A stretch of 64,000 bases of DNA, taken from the NCBI RefSeq assembly GCF_000426385.1, contig NZ_AUFG01000004.1, positions 1 through 64,000 on the forward strand. The letters run 5' to 3'. The stretch is from Arsenicicoccus bolidensis DSM 15745 (GTDB lineage: Bacteria > Actinomycetota > Actinomycetes > Actinomycetales > Dermatophilaceae). Positions 60,474-64,000 of the stretch are shown here, one piece after another. The notes below the pieces were generated by a model. The model made no database searches and was not told the origin of the DNA. It was given only the letters and a program-made list of their open reading frames with translations. Position 1 is the first letter of the stretch. Each line of letters begins with the position of its first letter. A program made the position numbers and the translations under genes.

Positions 60474-61097
60474 CTAGGGCTGCCTGGCCGGGCGGAGCAT
60501 GCACCGCGCGTGCAGGTCGCCCGGCCGCAGCTCCTGCACGAGCTCGTAGCCGTACCGCTCGTAGAGCCGCACGTTCTCGGCACGGTGCGTCTCGAGATAG
60601 GTCGGGACACCGGCGGCGTCCGCGTCGGCGAGACCGTCGAGGAGCAGGGCCGACCCCACCCCCGCCCCCTGGTGGCCAGGGGCCACGCCGATGGCGTGGA
60701 GATAGCGGTGCTTTGCGGGCGCGAGGCGGCGGTGCGCGGCCTCGTGGGTGCGGTTGAGCCGGTCCAGACGCGCGGTGTCCCGCACCCCGACGACGAGGGG
60801 GAGGGTGGCCAGGCCGTGCCGCACCGAGGTGAGCAGGCCCAGCCCGACGTGCGGCCACCAGGCCCAGGCGGCGACGCCGGCCAGCTCGTGGGTGCCGGGG
60901 TCGAGCGCCACGCGGACCGATCCGTGCTGCCGTGCGTTGTCGAGGACGGCGCCGAAGAGCATCGGCAGGGCGCGCGCCCGGCGCCGGGGGTCCGGCAGAG
61001 CCGCCACCAGGTAGGGGTCGGCGGCGAACGCCTGGCTCAGGAGCCGCCGGGCGTCGGCGAGGTGGGCGGGCTCCAGGTCGCAGATCGTGGGCTGCAT
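60474..61097 (-). CDS. GNAT-family N-acetyltransferase
   Basis: The 207-residue protein has the acetyl-CoA loop IGVAPGHQGAGVGSALL at about residues 138-154 and the C-terminal beta-bulge segment ETHRAENVRLYERYGYEL. It sits convergent to metK (26-base gap) and divergent from priA (60 bases). Some relatives acetylate antibiotics or puromycin-like amines, but nothing here fixes the substrate. Confidence 0.85.
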   Translation of the reverse strand: MQPTICDLEPAHLADARRLLSQAFAADPYLVAALPDPRRRARALPMLFGAVLDNARQHGSVRVALDPGTHELAGVAAWAWWPHVGLGLLTSVRHGLATLPLVVGVRDTARLDRLNRTHEAAHRRLAPAKHRYLHAIGVAPGHQGAGVGSALLLDGLADADAAGVPTYLETHRAENVRLYERYGYELVQELRPGDLHARCMLRPARQP

Positions 61098-61157
61098 CGT
61101 GACAGTGTGCGACAGGACACGACCAGGTGCGGGTATGTCGGCGGCGTGCGGTAGAAC

Positions 61158-63341
61158 ATGGCCATGACCGAGGAGCAGCCGGCGCCGACCCAGGGCACCG
61201 CGGAGGCGAGCACGGGGGAGCAGCTGTCGCTCGTCCGGGCCCGCGTGCGCGGCGACCGGTCCCTGCCGCGGACGGGCTGCGCAGCGTCGTCGTCGCCCGT
61301 GTCGCCCGTGTCGTCGGCGGCCGAGCCGGTCGCCCCGGGCGGTCCGGCCGATCCCGTCGCCGAGGTGCTGGTCGACCTGCCCCTCGCCCACCTGGACCGT
61401 CCCTTCGAGTACACCGTGCCCGACGAGCTGGCCGAGACGGCCGTGCCTGGCGCGCGGGTCCGGGTCCGGTTCGCCGGCCAGGACGTCGACGGCTTCGTGA
61501 TCGCCCGCAAGGGCCTGCCCGAGCACCAGGGTCGGCTCGCGCCGCTTCGACGCGTCGTGAGCCCCGAGCCCGTGCTGACCCCGGCCGTGCTGGACACCTG
61601 CCGCGAGGTCGCGCGGGCCCGTGCCGGGACGGTGTCCGACGTCCTGCGCCTCGCCGTCCCGCCTCGGCACGCGACCGCCGAGCGCAACCTCTCCGGCGAG
61701 CCGGCCGAGCCGCCGCCGCTGCCCGACCCCGGGCCGTGGCGCGAGCTGCGTGCGGGCGAGGCTTTCCTGCGGCACCTCGCCGAGGGCCGCTCGCCGCACG
61801 CGTGCTGGCAGGCGACGCCCTGCGGCGGGGACGCGGAGCGCGACTGGCCGCAGCTGCTGGCGCTCGCGGCGGCGACCGCGCTGTCGTCCGGTCGCGGGGT
61901 GCTGGTCGTGGTGCCCGACCACCGCGACGTCGACCGCGTGGACGCGGCGCTGGCGGCGGTGCTCGGCAAGGGGATGCACGTCCGACTGACCGCGTCGCAG
62001 GGCCCCCAGGCGCGCTACACCGCCTGGCTCAAGGTGCTGCGCGGGCACGTGCGCTGCGTCGTGGGCACGCGCGCCGCAATGTTCGCGCCCGTCCACGACC
62101 TCGGCCTGGTGGCGTGGTGGGACGACGGCGACGACCTGCTCGCCGAGCCCCGAGCCCCCTACCCCCACGTGCGGGACGTGCTGCTGGCGCGGGCCCGTCG
62201 CGAGGGGGCCGCGGCGCTCGCGGGCGGCTTCGGTCGGTCGGCCGAGGTGCAGCGACTGGTCGAGTCGGGCGCGATGCCGGTCGTCGCCGCCGACCCCGCC
62301 ACGGTGCGACGCGCGGCCCCGCGCGTGGTGCTGGCCGGTGAGGGGCACGAGCAGGAGCGTGACGCAGCGGCCGCCAGCGCACACCTGCCGTCGCTCGCCT
62401 GGCGGACGGCCAAGAAGGCCCTCGACTCCGGGCCGGTGCTGGTCCAGGTGCCCCGTCGTGGTTACGCCCCGTCCCTGTCCTGCCAGGACTGTCGCGCACC
62501 GGCCCGCTGCCCGGCGTGCCACGGGCCGCTGGGCCTCGGCGGGCGGGACGCGCCGCCCCGGTGCCGGTGGTGCGGCCAGACCGTGGCGCGCTACGAGTGT
62601 CCCGAGTGCGAGGGCACCCGGCTGCGATCGTCCGTCGTCGGGGCGCGACGCACCGCGGAGGAGCTCGGACGCGCCTTCCCCGGGGTGCCGGTGATCACCT
62701 CCGGCTCCGGCGACGTCGTCGGCCGGGTCGAGTCCCGGCCGGCGCTGGTCATCGCCACCCCGGGGGCCGAGCCCGTGGCCGACGGGGGGTATGCCGCGGT
62801 CCTCCTGCTCGACGCGTGGGCCAGCCTCGACCGCTCCGACCTGGACGCCTCCCTCGAGGCCCTCCGCCGCTGGCTCGGCGCCGCCGCCCTGGCCCGGTCG
62901 GCGTCCTCGGGCGCCGTCGCGGTCCTGTGCGGTGCCCCGACCGACCTGTCCGTCCCGCCCGTCGAGGCGCTGGTGCGCTGGGACCCGGGCTGGCTGGCGG
63001 CCCGCGAGCTGGCCGAGCGCCGCGAGCTGTCCCTGCCGCCCGCGGTGGTCATGGCCCGCCTCGACGCGGAGCGGCACGCCCTCGCCGACGCGGTGGCCGC
63101 CGTGGGCCTCGCCGACACCGTCGAGCGCCTCGGACCGCTCCCGGCGCCGCCCCCACCGGCAGGTCCTCGACGGGTGACGGCCGACGACGCCCCGCCACGC
63201 CAGCGGATCCTCCTGCGCACGAGCCACGAGCACGCCCTCGAGCTGGCCGACGCCCTGCGGGCCATGCGCGCGACCCGATCGGCCCGCAAGGAGCTCGAGA
63301 CCGTGCACGTCGTGGTCGATCCGCGCGACGGGGTGGTCTAG
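61158..63341 (+). CDS. priA: Primosomal protein N' (PriA) without helicase motifs
   Basis: The 727-residue protein keeps the N-terminal 3'-DNA-binding domain (VAEVLVDLPLAHLDRPFEY) and the zinc module with eight Cys (CQDC, CPAC, CRWC and CPEC, about residues 442-480). The ATPase is degenerate: there is no GxTGSGKT P-loop, and WWDDGDD stands where DEEH is expected. This is the usual actinobacterial state (annotated probable replication restart protein PriA), so it is likely a DNA-structure-binding scaffold. The N-terminal ~65 residues are disordered. ATG 61158; ATG 61164 possible. Confidence 0.92.
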   Translation: MAMTEEQPAPTQGTAEASTGEQLSLVRARVRGDRSLPRTGCAASSSPVSPVSSAAEPVAPGGPADPVAEVLVDLPLAHLDRPFEYTVPDELAETAVPGARVRVRFAGQDVDGFVIARKGLPEHQGRLAPLRRVVSPEPVLTPAVLDTCREVARARAGTVSDVLRLAVPPRHATAERNLSGEPAEPPPLPDPGPWRELRAGEAFLRHLAEGRSPHACWQATPCGGDAERDWPQLLALAAATALSSGRGVLVVVPDHRDVDRVDAALAAVLGKGMHVRLTASQGPQARYTAWLKVLRGHVRCVVGTRAAMFAPVHDLGLVAWWDDGDDLLAEPRAPYPHVRDVLLARARREGAAALAGGFGRSAEVQRLVESGAMPVVAADPATVRRAAPRVVLAGEGHEQERDAAAASAHLPSLAWRTAKKALDSGPVLVQVPRRGYAPSLSCQDCRAPARCPACHGPLGLGGRDAPPRCRWCGQTVARYECPECEGTRLRSSVVGARRTAEELGRAFPGVPVITSGSGDVVGRVESRPALVIATPGAEPVADGGYAAVLLLDAWASLDRSDLDASLEALRRWLGAAALARSASSGAVAVLCGAPTDLSVPPVEALVRWDPGWLAARELAERRELSLPPAVVMARLDAERHALADAVAAVGLADTVERLGPLPAPPPPAGPRRVTADDAPPRQRILLRTSHEHALELADALRAMRATRSARKELETVHVVVDPRDGVV

Positions 63342-63391
63342 CGGCATACGGTGGGGCAGTCCGGGCGACCACGAGGTGAAGGCGAGACGGG

Positions 63392-64000
63392 ATGAGCAGG
63401 CAGACACGCGCGATGGTCTTCGACCTCGGGCAGGTGCTCGTCGCGTGGGACCCCCTGCCGGCCATCGCCGCCGGCGTGGGGGAGGAGCGGGCCCGTGCCT
63501 TCCTCGCGGCCGACGACTTCCGGTTCCACGAGTGGAACCTCACGCTCGACCGGGGTGTGCCCGTCGCCGAGGCGGAGGAGCAGGCGATCGCGGACCACCC
63601 CGGATACGCCGACGAGATCCGTTCGTACGCAGCCAACTTCGACAAGTCGCTGACCCACCAGATCAACGGCACGGTCCAGATCCTGCGCGAGCTGTACGAC
63701 GCCAAGGTCCCGCTCTTCGGGCTCACGAACTGGTCCAGCGAGCTGTTCGAGCAGCACGCCCGGCCGCGCTTCGCCTTCCTGCAGGGCTTCATCGACATCG
63801 TCGTGTCGGGCGCCGAGGGTGTGGTCAAGCCCGACCCGGCGATCTTCAGCATCCTCGAGCAGCGGATGGGGATCCCGCTGACCGAGTGCTGCTTCACCGA
63901 CGACAACGCCCGCAACGTCCTGGCGGCGACCGCCTGCGGGCTCGACGCCGTCCGGTTCACCACGCCCGAGCAGCTCCGGCGTGACCTGGTGGCCCGCGGG
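63392..64000 (+). CDS. HAD-family hydrolase (partial, runs off the window)
   Basis: At least 203 residues from ATG 63392 with no stop before the edge. Motif I is MVFDLGQVLVAWD (the second acidic residue is Gly-Gln, as in some YihX/haloacid-type members). Motif II is in LFGLTNWSSELF, motif III Lys in AEGVVKPDPAIFSIL and motif IV CCFTDDNARNVLAA. This resembles the 2-haloalkanoic acid dehalogenase/YihX phosphatase group. It follows priA after 50 bases on the same strand, where def/fmt stand in many actinobacteria. Confidence 0.85.
   Translation, partial: MSRQTRAMVFDLGQVLVAWDPLPAIAAGVGEERARAFLAADDFRFHEWNLTLDRGVPVAEAEEQAIADHPGYADEIRSYAANFDKSLTHQINGTVQILRELYDAKVPLFGLTNWSSELFEQHARPRFAFLQGFIDIVVSGAEGVVKPDPAIFSILEQRMGIPLTECCFTDDNARNVLAATACGLDAVRFTTPEQLRRDLVARG

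Overview
The window is one continuous piece of a high-GC (about 70% or more by eye) actinobacterial chromosome. GTG starts, 4- and 8-bp gene overlaps, TAGGAT-type -10 boxes close to start codons, BldD, an MihF-type integration host factor and the gene orders tlyA-nadK-recN-steA-mctB-pyrG and alaS-ruvX-mltG-aroE-aroC-aroK-aroB all point to Actinomycetota. Fine details suggest Micrococcales, perhaps Intrasporangiaceae or a relative; that placement is inference. I see no insertion sequence, prophage, CRISPR array or tRNA gene.

Layout. 1-325: the end of an rRNA operon (23S 3' end, 5S, terminator). 451-15376: a conserved block matching the Mycobacterium tuberculosis Rv1691-Rv1700 order (TPR protein, HAD phosphatase, small protein, tlyA, nadK, recN, steA, mctB/steB, pyrG, Nudix), interrupted by a three-gene envelope insert (MraY-like transferase, MurJ-like flippase, GT4 glycosyltransferase) and followed by a YchJ/SEC-C protein. 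15405-18047: an accessory patch with a TetR regulator, a divergent SRPBCC-membrane-VOC operon (the VOC gene is frameshifted) and a CDF cation transporter. 18158-20652: aspS and a HAD hydrolase. 20733-27850 (minus): a GNAT enzyme and a five-gene peptide ABC importer. 28124-38431: rarA, a possible 31-codon small gene, alaS, ruvX, mltG, aroE, aroC, a double-domain shikimate kinase and aroB.

38400-46137 is a second accessory patch inserted where aroQ/pepQ usually lie: an HTH/WYL-like regulator, a two-component system divergent from an ABC exporter, tusA beside a decayed yeeE, and a stand-alone FMN glutamate-synthase-like protein. 46280-47885 holds efp, nusB and bldD. 48230-56478 is a complete pyrimidine operon from pyrR to pyrF (pyrD absent), with a PyrR-binding hairpin that covers the pyrR ribosome binding site. 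56667-64000 carries mihF, gmk, rpoZ, coaBC, metK, a GNAT gene on the other strand, a helicase-motif-less priA and a HAD gene cut by the window edge.

Most of the window is housekeeping. The points that most deserve attention are the tandem shikimate kinase fusion with a degenerate second lid, the SteA-SteB-linked MraY/MurJ/GT4 module, the PyrR and BldD regulatory sites, in-frame tandem repeats in the tails of several housekeeping proteins, the eroded yeeE and VOC genes, the small ORF before alaS, and an apparently over-represented GTATGCC/GGCATAC heptamer.
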